From Sandarakinorhabdus glacialis (GTDB lineage: Bacteria; Pseudomonadota; Alphaproteobacteria; Sphingomonadales; Sphingomonadaceae): DNA of 64,000 nucleotides. Positions 1-8,505 of this stretch are shown here, piece by piece. Location: NCBI RefSeq assembly GCF_014643455.1, contig NZ_BMJM01000009.1:54077-118076 (forward strand), written 5' to 3'. The position numbers and the translations under genes are program-made. Every line of letters starts with the position of its first letter. The stretch's first letter is position 1. The notes beneath the pieces are model-generated. The model was not told where the DNA came from. It made no database searches and saw only the letters and a list, made by a program, of their open reading frames with translations.

Positions 1-4
1 CGTG

Positions 5-1408
5 ATGGCCATCGAACTCTGGCAGCAATCCGCCACCAGCCTCGCCGCGATGATCGCCGCCCGGCAGACAACTTCCCGCGCCGTCATCGAGGCGCATCTG
101 GCGCGCATCGCCGCGGTCAATCCCGCCGTCAACGCCATCGTCACGGTGCTCACCGATTCGGCCCTCGCCGCCGCCGATGCCGCCGATGCCGCGGTCGCGT
201 CCGGCGGCGAACTCGGCCCGCTCCACGGCGTCCCGATCACCGTCAAATCCAACATAGACCTCACCGGCACCCCGACCACCCACGGAGTCCCCGCCTTCGC
301 GCAGGCCTTCCCCGATGAAGACGCTCCCGTCACCCAGCGCATGAAGGCCGCCGGCGCCATACCCATCGGCCGCACCAACATGCCCGACATGGGGCTCCGC
401 GTGCACACCGATTCGGGCCTTTACGGCCTCACCCGCAACCCCTTCGACGGCAGCCGCACCAGCGGCGGTTCGAGCGGCGGCGAAGGTGCTGCCCTTGCCA
501 CCGGCATGTCCCCCCTCGGCCTCGGCAACGATATCGGCGGCAGTTTGCGCAACCCCGCGTTCGCCTGCGGCATCGCCAGCCTCAAGCCCAGCCTCGGCCG
601 CATCCCCTGGGCCAGCGCCATCGAACCGCGTAGCCCTGTCCTCGCCGCCCAGCTAATGGCCGTCGAGGGCCCGATGGCGCGCCACGTCGGCGATCTCCGC
701 CTCGCGCTATCGGTTCTCGCCGGCCCCCATCCGCGCGACCCTGTCTCGGTCCCGGCGCCCCTCACCGGCCCCAGCCTCGCCGGCCGCATCAAGGTCGCCG
801 TCGTCACCGCGCCGCCCGGCGGCGCCACTCACCCGAGCATCAGCGCCGGCGTCCGTGCCGCCGCCGACGCGCTGTCCGACGCCGGCTATGACGTGTCCGA
901 AATCACGCCGCCGATGGTGGAGGAAGCCATCGCCGTCTGGAGCCAGTGGCTGGCATGGGAATTCGGCCTGATGTCCGACCTGCTCGGCCAGATCCTGTCG
1001 CCCGATGCGATGGGCTTCCTCAAATCCTTCCTGTCGGTCCAGGGCTCCCAGGACTTCCCCGGCAGCGTCCAGCTCCAGGTCCGCCGCCACACCGTTGCCC
1101 GCGCCTGGAGCGCGTTCCTCGCCGATTATCCGCTCATCCTGGGGCCGACGTGGTGCCAGCCGCAATTCCCCCATGGCTTCGACATCGCCGGCCCGGGTAG
1201 CTCAACCGAAGTCGGCGAGCTCATGCGCTTCGTCGTCCCGATGAACCTGCTCGGGCTCCCCGTCGTCTGCGTCCCCACCGGCATGGCGGGTGGCCTGCCC
1301 CTGGGCGTCCAGATCATCGGCGACCGCTTCCGCGAAGACCTCTGCCTGGGCGCCGGCGAAGCCATCGAGGCAAGGCTGGGCCACCTGACCCCGATCGACC
1401 CCAGATAG
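5..1408 (+). CDS. Amidase, amidase-signature (AS) family
   Basis: Hydrolase of the amidase-signature family, which cleaves C-N bonds of amides; the substrate cannot be told from sequence. The Ser-cisSer-Lys triad is visible: Lys81 in TVKSN, Ser156 in GGSSGG and nucleophile Ser180 in DIGGSLRNPA, with the usual spacings of about 75 and 24 residues. It is 467 aa, normal for the family. The reading frame also has a GTG three bases earlier at position 2, and the upstream DNA lies outside the window, so the exact start is open. No signal peptide is seen, so it is probably cytoplasmic. A repeat of family A follows the stop codon. It is not the GatA subunit by context, because no gatB or gatC is nearby. 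Confidence 0.9.
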   Translation: MAIELWQQSATSLAAMIAARQTTSRAVIEAHLARIAAVNPAVNAIVTVLTDSALAAADAADAAVASGGELGPLHGVPITVKSNIDLTGTPTTHGVPAFAQAFPDEDAPVTQRMKAAGAIPIGRTNMPDMGLRVHTDSGLYGLTRNPFDGSRTSGGSSGGEGAALATGMSPLGLGNDIGGSLRNPAFACGIASLKPSLGRIPWASAIEPRSPVLAAQLMAVEGPMARHVGDLRLALSVLAGPHPRDPVSVPAPLTGPSLAGRIKVAVVTAPPGGATHPSISAGVRAAADALSDAGYDVSEITPPMVEEAIAVWSQWLAWEFGLMSDLLGQILSPDAMGFLKSFLSVQGSQDFPGSVQLQVRRHTVARAWSAFLADYPLILGPTWCQPQFPHGFDIAGPGSSTEVGELMRFVVPMNLLGLPVVCVPTGMAGGLPLGVQIIGDRFREDLCLGAGEAIEARLGHLTPIDPR

Positions 1409-1410
1409 TC

Positions 1411-1478
1411 TTGTCCTCCCCCTCGAGGGGGGAGGCGAGAGACGGCGTCTCCGCCGGCCCGGGTGGGGGTGTCCCCCC
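1411..1478. repeat. Intergenic palindromic repeat, family A (copy 1)
   Basis: A CTCCCCCTCGAGGGGGGAG palindrome is followed by a GC-rich arm and a GGGTGGGGGTG-TCCCC segment. Similar elements lie at 7881-7945, 11893-11944 and 26354-26422, always just after stop codons. This copy fills the gap between the convergent amidase and MAPEG genes and could act as a transcription terminator or REP-like element. Confidence 0.7.
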
Positions 1479-1891
1479 TATCCGATCAAGGCCCGCACCG
1501 CAGCATAGGCTGCCGACACCAGCAGCACCAAAGTCGGCAGGAATGTCAGCCCGAACCCCGGCCCACGCTTGGCGGCATCGGCATAATAAGCGCGTGCATA
1601 AACCAGCCGCCCGATCGACCACACCAGCCCCAGCCCGCCGGCAATCGCATCGCCCAGCACCGGCGCCGCGAGGAACATCGCCGGCAGGAACAGCGCCAGC
1701 TGCTCGAGCGTGTTCATGTGCACCCGGAACCGCTTGTCATACTCGACATGGCCCGACGGCATCGGCGCCGGCACATTCCACGTCACGCGCGCCTTGGCTG
1801 CAACGAAGCCCAGCCCGAAATACACCAACACCGCCAGGATGATCGCCAGCGTCGACAGCGGAAACAATGTCGTGAAATGCAGCTCGGTCAT
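1478..1891 (-). CDS. MAPEG family membrane protein
   Basis: Small integral membrane protein of 137 aa with about four hydrophobic helices, resembling the bacterial MAPEG family (membrane-associated proteins in eicosanoid and glutathione metabolism). The N-terminal helix, the HMNTLEQLALFLPAMFL stretch and the GRLVYARAYY motif are typical of the family. The ATG at 1891 is preferred over an upstream in-frame start at 1924 because a G-rich ribosome-binding site (GGGGG) precedes it and the protein then begins directly before the first membrane helix. The substrate is unknown; bacterial members may conjugate glutathione or reduce peroxides. It stands alone and converges on the amidase gene. Confidence 0.85.
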   Translation of the reverse strand: MTELHFTTLFPLSTLAIILAVLVYFGLGFVAAKARVTWNVPAPMPSGHVEYDKRFRVHMNTLEQLALFLPAMFLAAPVLGDAIAGGLGLVWSIGRLVYARAYYADAAKRGPGFGLTFLPTLVLLVSAAYAAVRALIG

Positions 1892-2018
1892 GAATGATCC
1901 CCCCGGGAATTCTGAGTCCCGCACAAATCATTAAGACTTCACCGCCTGCCGCGCAATCCCGCCCAAGGGGTCCTAGCTTGTCGGGGCTGGCTTGGCGCGA
2001 CGCGGTCCGTAGCCATTC

Positions 2019-2057
2019 AAAAACAGGGGCAGGCCGCCAAATCGCAGCCTGCCCCTG
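2019..2057 (-). terminator. Rho-independent terminator of the Gly/Ala-rich protein gene
   Basis: An 11-bp perfect stem (2024-2034 with 2047-2057) with a 12-base loop is followed on the minus strand by TTTTT. It lies seven bases past the stop codon of the minus-strand gene ending at 2064. Confidence 0.85.
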
Positions 2058-2063
2058 ATATGC

Positions 2064-2783
2064 TCAGGCTGGCGGGTTGCGCGAGGCCCTTGCCGGTCCG
2101 CGGGCAGCGATCGCGCCGTTGCCCGAGGCATTGCCCGAACCGCTTCCCGACAGGCTGGCCGGTTCGCCAGCGTTTGCGGCAATCCCGCCCGCGTTTGCGG
2201 CAACGCCGTCGGCGCGGGTCGCGCCGGCCAAGGCGCCATCGCCGACGGCCTGGCCGGAGGCCGCAGTCTGGCCCTGCGCTGCCTGCCCGGCACTGGCGGC
2301 GCCGACGAGGGCGCTGTTCGCACCACCATTTGCAGCCCCGGCAGCTTGCCCGGCCAGGCTGCCGACACCGTCCGTACCGATTGCGGTAACCGACCCGCTG
2401 CCGCTCCGCTCCACCGACTGCGAGCCCGCAAGCGCGGTGCCGCCGCCGATCGCACCGGCTGGCCCGGCAACCGATGTAACGCCCGCAACCGCGCCGCTGA
2501 TCGTTCCGGCGATGCCGCCACCGGCGCTGGCCGTGCCGCTGCGTGTGTCGACGGATTTGCTGACGCTGCCGCTGCCGTTGCCCGTAACCGACCCGGTCAC
2601 CGATTGCGTCACGCTGCCGAGGCCGGAACTGCCGCCCAAATTGCCGGCGCCGCCGACGACGCCGCTTACGGCCCCGCCGATCCCGCCGCCGGCGCCGCCG
2701 GCACCGCCGAATAACTGAGCCGCCACCGGCATCGCGCCAAGCGCGACAGTTGCGGCGGCAACTGCGATCATTGAATTTCGCAT
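2064..2783 (-). CDS. Secreted Gly/Ala/Ser-rich low-complexity protein
   Basis: A 239-aa protein with a clear signal peptide (MRNSMIAVAAATVALGAMPVAAQ, cleavage after AxA). The rest is almost entirely Gly, Ala, Ser and Val, with recurring GSGSGSV- and AGGIAAN-like units and no recognisable domain. It is probably periplasmic or surface-located and may form an extended or repetitive structure. It is co-oriented with the S8 protease gene that ends 74 bases upstream, and the mature N-terminus of that protease has a similar Gly-rich stretch, so the two may be functionally linked; that is inference. A strong terminator follows. Function unknown. Confidence 0.7.
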   Translation of the reverse strand: MRNSMIAVAAATVALGAMPVAAQLFGGAGGAGGGIGGAVSGVVGGAGNLGGSSGLGSVTQSVTGSVTGNGSGSVSKSVDTRSGTASAGGGIAGTISGAVAGVTSVAGPAGAIGGGTALAGSQSVERSGSGSVTAIGTDGVGSLAGQAAGAANGGANSALVGAASAGQAAQGQTAASGQAVGDGALAGATRADGVAANAGGIAANAGEPASLSGSGSGNASGNGAIAARGPARASRNPPA

Positions 2784-2857
2784 CGAGTGTCTCCTGCTTG
2801 TGCCGATCGGCGACCGGCTACATCAGGCTAACGACGCGGGACCGGCGCTTCTTCCCG

Positions 2858-4168
2858 TCAGCGCCGCACTTTTTTCAAAAGCACGGGATCGTTGTTGCGG
2901 CAGTCACCGCAGACGATGCCGCGTCCGACCTTGCCGGCGCGTGCCGGCCGCGCTTCGGCCGAAACCGCCGCGATGCCGCCGGGCATAACGGCAAGACGTG
3001 CCGCAACCAGCGGCGCGGCGAACGACGTGCCGCGAACCAGCGCAAAACCGCCGGCCGGAATCGCCGCCGCCAAGTCGGCGCCGGGTGCCGCAAAATCGAG
3101 GTGGCTCGCCCGGCCGGCCTCGGCAAGCGCGCGTTCCCGGCCATCGACTCCGGTGACGGCGATGACCCCGTCGTAGGAGGCGGGATAGAGCGGCGGCGCG
3201 GCAGGTCCGTCATTGCCGACGGCAGCGACGACCAGCATGCCATGCTTGCGGCTGGCGGCGATGGCGCGCTCGACAAGGATGTTCGGCGGTCCGACAAGGC
3301 TGATATTGACGATGCGAACGCCGCGCGCATCGAGCCACGCCAGCGCGCGGGCGATCGCCTCGGCCGAGCCATTGGCCGCCGACCCGCCATAGACATCGGC
3401 CACCAACAGGCTCGCGCCCAGGGCTGCCCCTGTGAACCTGTCGGCCTGCCCGACGAGCAGCGACGCGATCGCGGTGCCGTGTCCCGTCGCGGTGACCGGC
3501 CCGGCAAAGCCTCGTTGCTCGATATTCGCCTTGGTGAGTGACGAATGTGCCGCAACGCCACCATCGATCAGGCCGATGACACCGCCGACCGCCGTGCCGG
3601 CCCGCGCCGTACCACCCGTCTGCAGCGCCGCGCCGGCCGGTTCATAGACATGGTTATAGTCGAAGCTGGCTTCGGGCAGCAGGGCCCGCAGCGCGGCAAG
3701 GCCGCGCTTCAACGGCATCTTCGCCGGCGGTCGCAGGATGGTCGTCGGCACGCCCGTGTCGCTGTCGGCGCGCAGCAGCGTGAACCCGGCGGCGCTCACC
3801 TTTTCGGTCTGCGCCGCGTCGAGATCGATGGCGATCAGCTCGCCGCGGCGCACGGGATTGCGCTCAGTATCGACATCGAGTGCCTTGTCGTTGTCACGGA
3901 CCAGCGTCCGCAAGCGCAGCCGCCGCAGGTCGAGCAGTTCGCGCGCGGCGGGAATCTCGCGCCCGGCAAAACCGCCGAGCGCGCCCAGGGGCTCGCCAGC
4001 GATCGCCCCCGCCTGTCCCGCTCCGGTCAAACCGCCGGGCAGGCCACCGGGAAGCGGCAAACCACTCGTCAGCCCGCCGGTCAGGCCGCCGATTCCGCCC
4101 GGCAACAGCTGGGCCGAAGCGGGCGCGGCCGCCAGCACCAGTGCCGTGATGACGATGATTCTTCGCAT
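2858..4168 (-). CDS. Secreted S8 (subtilisin-like) serine peptidase
   Basis: A 436-aa exported subtilase. Residues 1-20 are a signal peptide ending in ASAQ. Residues 21-70 are Gly/Leu/Pro-rich low complexity. Residues 80-180 may be a propeptide-like region. The S8 domain has catalytic Asp202 (LIDGG), His230 (GHGTAIAS), oxyanion Asn319 (VGND) and Ser382 (GTSFAAP). A CGDC pair (Cys420, Cys423) lies near the C-terminus. The ATG at 4168 is chosen because AAAGGA precedes it and the signal peptide begins there; the frame stays open further upstream without plausible protein. It is divergent from an ECF sigma factor gene, with 80 bases between the starts, which suggests shared regulation. Confidence 0.9.
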   Translation of the reverse strand: MRRIIVITALVLAAAPASAQLLPGGIGGLTGGLTSGLPLPGGLPGGLTGAGQAGAIAGEPLGALGGFAGREIPAARELLDLRRLRLRTLVRDNDKALDVDTERNPVRRGELIAIDLDAAQTEKVSAAGFTLLRADSDTGVPTTILRPPAKMPLKRGLAALRALLPEASFDYNHVYEPAGAALQTGGTARAGTAVGGVIGLIDGGVAAHSSLTKANIEQRGFAGPVTATGHGTAIASLLVGQADRFTGAALGASLLVADVYGGSAANGSAEAIARALAWLDARGVRIVNISLVGPPNILVERAIAASRKHGMLVVAAVGNDGPAAPPLYPASYDGVIAVTGVDGRERALAEAGRASHLDFAAPGADLAAAIPAGGFALVRGTSFAAPLVAARLAVMPGGIAAVSAEARPARAGKVGRGIVCGDCRNNDPVLLKKVRR

Positions 4169-4194
4169 GAAAGGTCCTTTTGCGGCATATCGAG

Positions 4195-4220
4195 GGAATA
4201 AACGATGCGCCGCCAGCGTT
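4195..4220 (+). promoter_or_regulatory. Candidate ECF-type promoter before the sigma factor gene
   Basis: GGAAT, a 17-base spacer and CGTT lie about 30 bases upstream of the sigma factor start. This resembles the GGAAC-N16/17-CGTT pattern read by alphaproteobacterial ECF factors, with one mismatch. It could be an autoregulatory site. Seen by eye only. Confidence 0.3.
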
Positions 4221-4248
4221 TCTTCCACGATGCTGCCAAGGACTGCCT

Positions 4249-4746
4249 TTGAATGCGTTCGATTGCGAACTGACCGCGCTGCTGCCGCGCCTGCGACGGT
4301 TCGCCGGCGCACTGGCGCGTTCGTCGGCCGATGCCGACGATCTGGTGCAGGGCGCCGTCGAGCGCGCCTTGCGGGCGCGGGACCAATGGCAGCCCGGGAC
4401 ACGCTTCGATGCCTGGCTGTTTCGCATCGTGCGCAACCAGTGGATCGACACGGTGCGAGCGCGGGGCCGGCAGGACGGCAAGCTGTCGCCCGAGGAAGAC
4501 GGGCTGGCGGTCGGTGTCTATCCCCTCGCCGAACTCGAGGCGCGGTCGGAACTGGCGGCACTGGTGCGGGCGCTCAACCAACTGCCCGACGAACAACGCG
4601 AAGTGCTGGCGCTCGTGACGATCGAGGGCCTGGGCTATGCCGAGGCAGCCGCGGTGCTCGACCTGCCGATCGGCACCGTGTCGAGCCGAATGTTGCGCGG
4701 CCGGCAGGCGCTGGTCGCATTGCTGGGATCCGATCATGACCGTTGA
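4249..4746 (+). CDS. ECF-type RNA polymerase sigma factor
   Basis: A 165-aa sigma-70 family protein with region 2 (residues about 10-75, including DADDLVQGAVERAL and FDAWLFRIVRNQWID) and region 4 (about 100-160, LNQLPDEQREVLALVTIEG then the helix-turn-helix AAAVLDLPIGTVSSRMLRGR). Regions 3 and the long spacer are absent, as in ECF factors. The start is probably the TTG at 4249, with AAGGA before it; an ATG at 4180 would add 23 unlikely residues. It overlaps the anti-sigma gene by 11 bases, so the two are translationally coupled. The target promoters may include the divergent S8 protease gene. Confidence 0.92.
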   Translation: MNAFDCELTALLPRLRRFAGALARSSADADDLVQGAVERALRARDQWQPGTRFDAWLFRIVRNQWIDTVRARGRQDGKLSPEEDGLAVGVYPLAELEARSELAALVRALNQLPDEQREVLALVTIEGLGYAEAAAVLDLPIGTVSSRMLRGRQALVALLGSDHDR

Positions 4747-5434
4747 CGAAGCCGAACTGCTGGCGTGGCTGGACGGCGAACTCGCGCCGACGGAAGCAGC
4801 GCGTGTTGCCGCCGCCGTCGCTGCCGACCCGGCACTGGCGCGATTGGCCGACACCCACCGCAAGATTGCCGATCGCCTGCGCAAGGGCTTCGCGCCGTTG
4901 CTGGCAGAACCGACAACGAACGCCGACCCTGGGACGGCTCCCGATACTGTCGTCGCTTTCCGCCGGCGTGCATCGCCGGGCCTGAGCCGCCGTTTCGTCA
5001 TGCCGACTTGGGCCGCACTCGCCGCGACGCTGTTTTTCGGCATGATCGGTGGCACGCTGATCGGTCGCAACGTCCCAAGCTCGACTTCGCCTTCCAATGC
5101 CGTGCTCGCGCAAGGCAATCTGGCCCATTTGCTCGATACCCGACTTGCCTCCGCAGAACAGACCGGCGCCATTCGGCTCGTCCTGACATTCCGGGCCCAT
5201 GACGGAAAGCTGTGCCGAACCTGGTCTGCCCCGACACAGGCCGGCATCGCCTGTCGCGCCGACGACCGCTGGACGATCAGGACGCTGGAAACGGCGCAGC
5301 CAGGCCCGGGCGGCGATTATCGCATGGCATCCGGCAACAGTCCGCAGGTCCTGGCCGCGGTCGATGCCGCGATGGCCGGGACCCCGCTCGACGCCGCACA
5401 GGAGGCCGCGGCTCGCGCCAGATCCTGGCGCTGA
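4736..5434 (+). CDS. Membrane anti-sigma factor
   Basis: A 232-aa protein beginning with an anti-sigma domain (AELLAWLDGELAPTEAARV) that lacks the His-Cys-Cys zinc motif of ZAS proteins. One membrane helix spans about residues 88-110. The remaining 120 residues would be periplasmic and hold two cysteines. It overlaps the sigma factor gene, the usual arrangement for a cognate pair: it should hold the sigma factor at the membrane until released. The release mechanism is not visible; a site-2 protease gene is not in the window. The divergent secreted S8 protease is a possible partner in signalling. Confidence 0.88.
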   Translation: MTVDEAELLAWLDGELAPTEAARVAAAVAADPALARLADTHRKIADRLRKGFAPLLAEPTTNADPGTAPDTVVAFRRRASPGLSRRFVMPTWAALAATLFFGMIGGTLIGRNVPSSTSPSNAVLAQGNLAHLLDTRLASAEQTGAIRLVLTFRAHDGKLCRTWSAPTQAGIACRADDRWTIRTLETAQPGPGGDYRMASGNSPQVLAAVDAAMAGTPLDAAQEAAARARSWR

Positions 5435-5561
5435 ATACCGCCTGTGACTTCGCGACCGAGCGCCCTCCATTCACGTAAGACACTAAGATGTTAAGACAGT
5501 TTACCGGCTTGACCCAGCAGCACCACTATCACTCGAAGGCGACACGCCCGCAGAGGCCAGC

Positions 5562-6158
5562 ATGACGACCTGGTGGCATGAGCAACGGCTGGAGGCCGCC
5601 CACAAGGCCGTGCTCGACTGCGGTGCGACCGATATCGTCGACCTCGGGTGCGGCGATGGCGACTTGCTGGTGCGCCTGGCCGTCGAGCCCCATGTCCGGC
5701 GGATCACCGCGATCGATCTCGACCGCAGCGTGCTCGACCGGCTGAGGGTGCGGCTGGCGGCGCTGGGCGCGTTGGCGACAGCTCAGATCGAGATCATCCA
5801 GCGCTCGATGACCGACGGCAGCGGGCTGCGCGGTTTCGATTGCGCGATCCTGATCGAGACGATCGAGCATATCGATCCGGGCCAGCTATCGGTGCTCGAG
5901 CGCGCAATCTTCGTGCATATCCGCCCCCAAAGCGTCATCGTCACGACCCCCAACGCCGAGTTCAATGGCTTGCTGGGCGTGCCGGCGCATCGTTTCCGCC
6001 ACCCCGGCCACCGCTTCGAATGGGACCGGGCAAAGTTCCGCAGCTGGGCAAACGGGGTCGCCGCGCGCCGTGGCTATGGCGTCGCCTGCACCAACATCGC
6101 CGGCGCCCACCCCGTGCTCGGCGGCGCCAGCCAGATGGCGGTGTTTACCGCGCAGTAG
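5562..6158 (+). CDS. Stand-alone Hen1-type RNA 3'-terminal 2'-O-methyltransferase
   Basis: A 198-aa SAM-dependent methyltransferase. The SAM-binding motif DLGCGDG is at residues 27-33. The E-x2-E-H motif (Glu99, Glu102, His103 in IETIEHID) and the later RHPGHRFEW segment (His150) match the metal-binding ligands that define Hen1, which methylates the 2'-OH at RNA 3' ends; TPNAEFN also fits the family. Classic bacterial Hen1 has a second, N-terminal domain and sits beside the repair enzyme Pnkp. Here both are missing, so this is the catalytic domain alone, encoded in front of murA. The RNA substrate is unknown. A general small-molecule methyltransferase is less likely given the metal-ligand pattern. 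Confidence 0.75.
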   Translation: MTTWWHEQRLEAAHKAVLDCGATDIVDLGCGDGDLLVRLAVEPHVRRITAIDLDRSVLDRLRVRLAALGALATAQIEIIQRSMTDGSGLRGFDCAILIETIEHIDPGQLSVLERAIFVHIRPQSVIVTTPNAEFNGLLGVPAHRFRHPGHRFEWDRAKFRSWANGVAARRGYGVACTNIAGAHPVLGGASQMAVFTAQ

Positions 6159-6190
6159 CGCAGCCCCGCGACACGCGCTAACACGCGTTG

Positions 6191-7471
<1,281 letters not shown>

Positions 7472-7474
7472 CCA

Positions 7475-7876
7475 ATGCGCGATGAACGCCTGACGCTGCT
7501 CGGCCAGACCCCGGAGGATCTGCCCGCCATTTCGGCGCTGCTCCAGGACGCGACCCTGCGCGCCGAGGACCTCGCCTTCGACAAGCGCGGCCGCCGGCTG
7601 GTGTTGCTGGTCAACCGCTATCGCTGGGAAGCGACCGCCCCCAGCCGGGTGCGCAGCGCGCTCCGGATCGAGACCGTCGAGGCTGTCCAGCGCCAGAACT
7701 GGCCGCGCACGCCCGACGCCGTCCTCGACCTGCTCAGCCTGACGCGCGACGCCGACCATGTCATCCTGACCTTTGCCGGCGGCCCTGCCCTGCGCGCCCG
7801 CACCGAAGTCCTCGAGGTCATCCTCGAAGACATCGCCGCCCCCTGGCCCACCAGGCTCCAACCCAAACACGACTGA
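7475..7876 (+). CDS. DUF2948 family protein
   Basis: A 133-aa protein of the uncharacterised DUF2948 family, found mostly in alphaproteobacteria and often next to murA, as here (3-base gap). It begins LTLLGQTPEDLPAISALLQDA, with the conserved RRLVLLVNRYRWE segment and a C-terminal half rich in acidic and aliphatic residues. There is no signal peptide or membrane segment, so it is cytoplasmic. The tight link suggests co-transcription with murA. Function unknown. Confidence 0.85.
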   Translation: MRDERLTLLGQTPEDLPAISALLQDATLRAEDLAFDKRGRRLVLLVNRYRWEATAPSRVRSALRIETVEAVQRQNWPRTPDAVLDLLSLTRDADHVILTFAGGPALRARTEVLEVILEDIAAPWPTRLQPKHD

Positions 7877-7880
7877 CCTG

Positions 7881-7945
7881 GTCCTCCCCCTGGAGGGGGG
7901 AGGCGACTCGCTCCTCTTGGAGCGGCGGGTGGGGGTGATCACCCC
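7881..7945. repeat. Intergenic palindromic repeat, family A (copy 2)
   Basis: GTCCTCCCCCTGGAGGGGGGAGGCGACTCG and the following GGCGGGTGGGGGTG-ATCACCCC arm match the other family A copies. It starts four bases after the DUF2948 stop codon and sits between that gene and the convergent bioY gene. Confidence 0.75.
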
Positions 7946-7965
7946 GCAGCACCGTCTCGGCAAAG

Positions 7966-8505
7966 CTACGCCAACCGCTCCACCCGCCTCCGCGACCGCC
8001 AAACCAGACCCGCCGCCACCAGCGACTTCACCACAGCCCCCGGCAAAAACGGCCACAACCCCGCCGCCAAAGCCTGCGGCCCCCCGATAACAGCCGCCAG
8101 CCAAGCAGCCCCCATCACCAAACACACCGCATTGCCCAGCAGCATCGCCGCCAGCGCCCGCCCGAGCCCGCGCATCCAGCCGCGCTCGGCCAGCCAACCC
8201 ACAAGCCCAGCGGCAACCGGAAACGCCAGCAGGTAGCCCGCCGTCGGCCCGGCAAACTTGGCTAACCCACCACTGCCACCCGCCAGCACCGGCAGCCCCG
8301 CCGCGCCCAGCGCCAGCCAGGCGACGACCGCCGCCATCCCCAGCCGCCAGCCGAGCAAGCCGCCGACCATCGTCACGACTAGCGTCTGCAACGTGATCGG
8401 CACCGGGCCGATGGCAAATTCGAATTGCGACGCTGCCGACAGCGCGGCGACGGCGACGCCGCCCGCGACAATCGGGTTCGGCGCTTGCGCGGCTTTAAGG
8501 GTCAG
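7966..8505 (-). CDS. bioY: Biotin transporter BioY
   Basis: Biotin-binding S component (BioY) of an ECF-type vitamin transporter: a membrane protein of about six helices. The family motif FAIGPVPITLQTLVVTMVGGLLGWRLG and GGLAKFAGPTAGYLLAFP are present. No ATG, GTG or TTG start fits; the frame is open through the end of the upstream oxidoreductase gene. The best start is a CTG at 8505, overlapping the upstream TGA as CTGA, with GGTGA before it; this gives 179 aa, the usual BioY length. No bioM or bioN genes are adjacent, so it probably works alone or with distant energy-coupling subunits. Confidence 0.85.
   Translation of the reverse strand: MTLKAAQAPNPIVAGGVAVAALSAASQFEFAIGPVPITLQTLVVTMVGGLLGWRLGMAAVVAWLALGAAGLPVLAGGSGGLAKFAGPTAGYLLAFPVAAGLVGWLAERGWMRGLGRALAAMLLGNAVCLVMGAAWLAAVIGGPQALAAGLWPFLPGAVVKSLVAAGLVWRSRRRVERLA

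Noticed and set aside
5..1408. Possible assignment of the amidase as GatA (tRNA amidotransferase)
   Set aside because: No gatB or gatC neighbours, and the sequence around the triad lacks GatA-specific features I would expect.
1411..1490. G-rich and C-rich runs considered as a G-quadruplex or CRISPR-like unit
   Set aside because: The runs belong to a dispersed palindromic repeat; there are no regularly spaced identical repeats with unique spacers, so not CRISPR.
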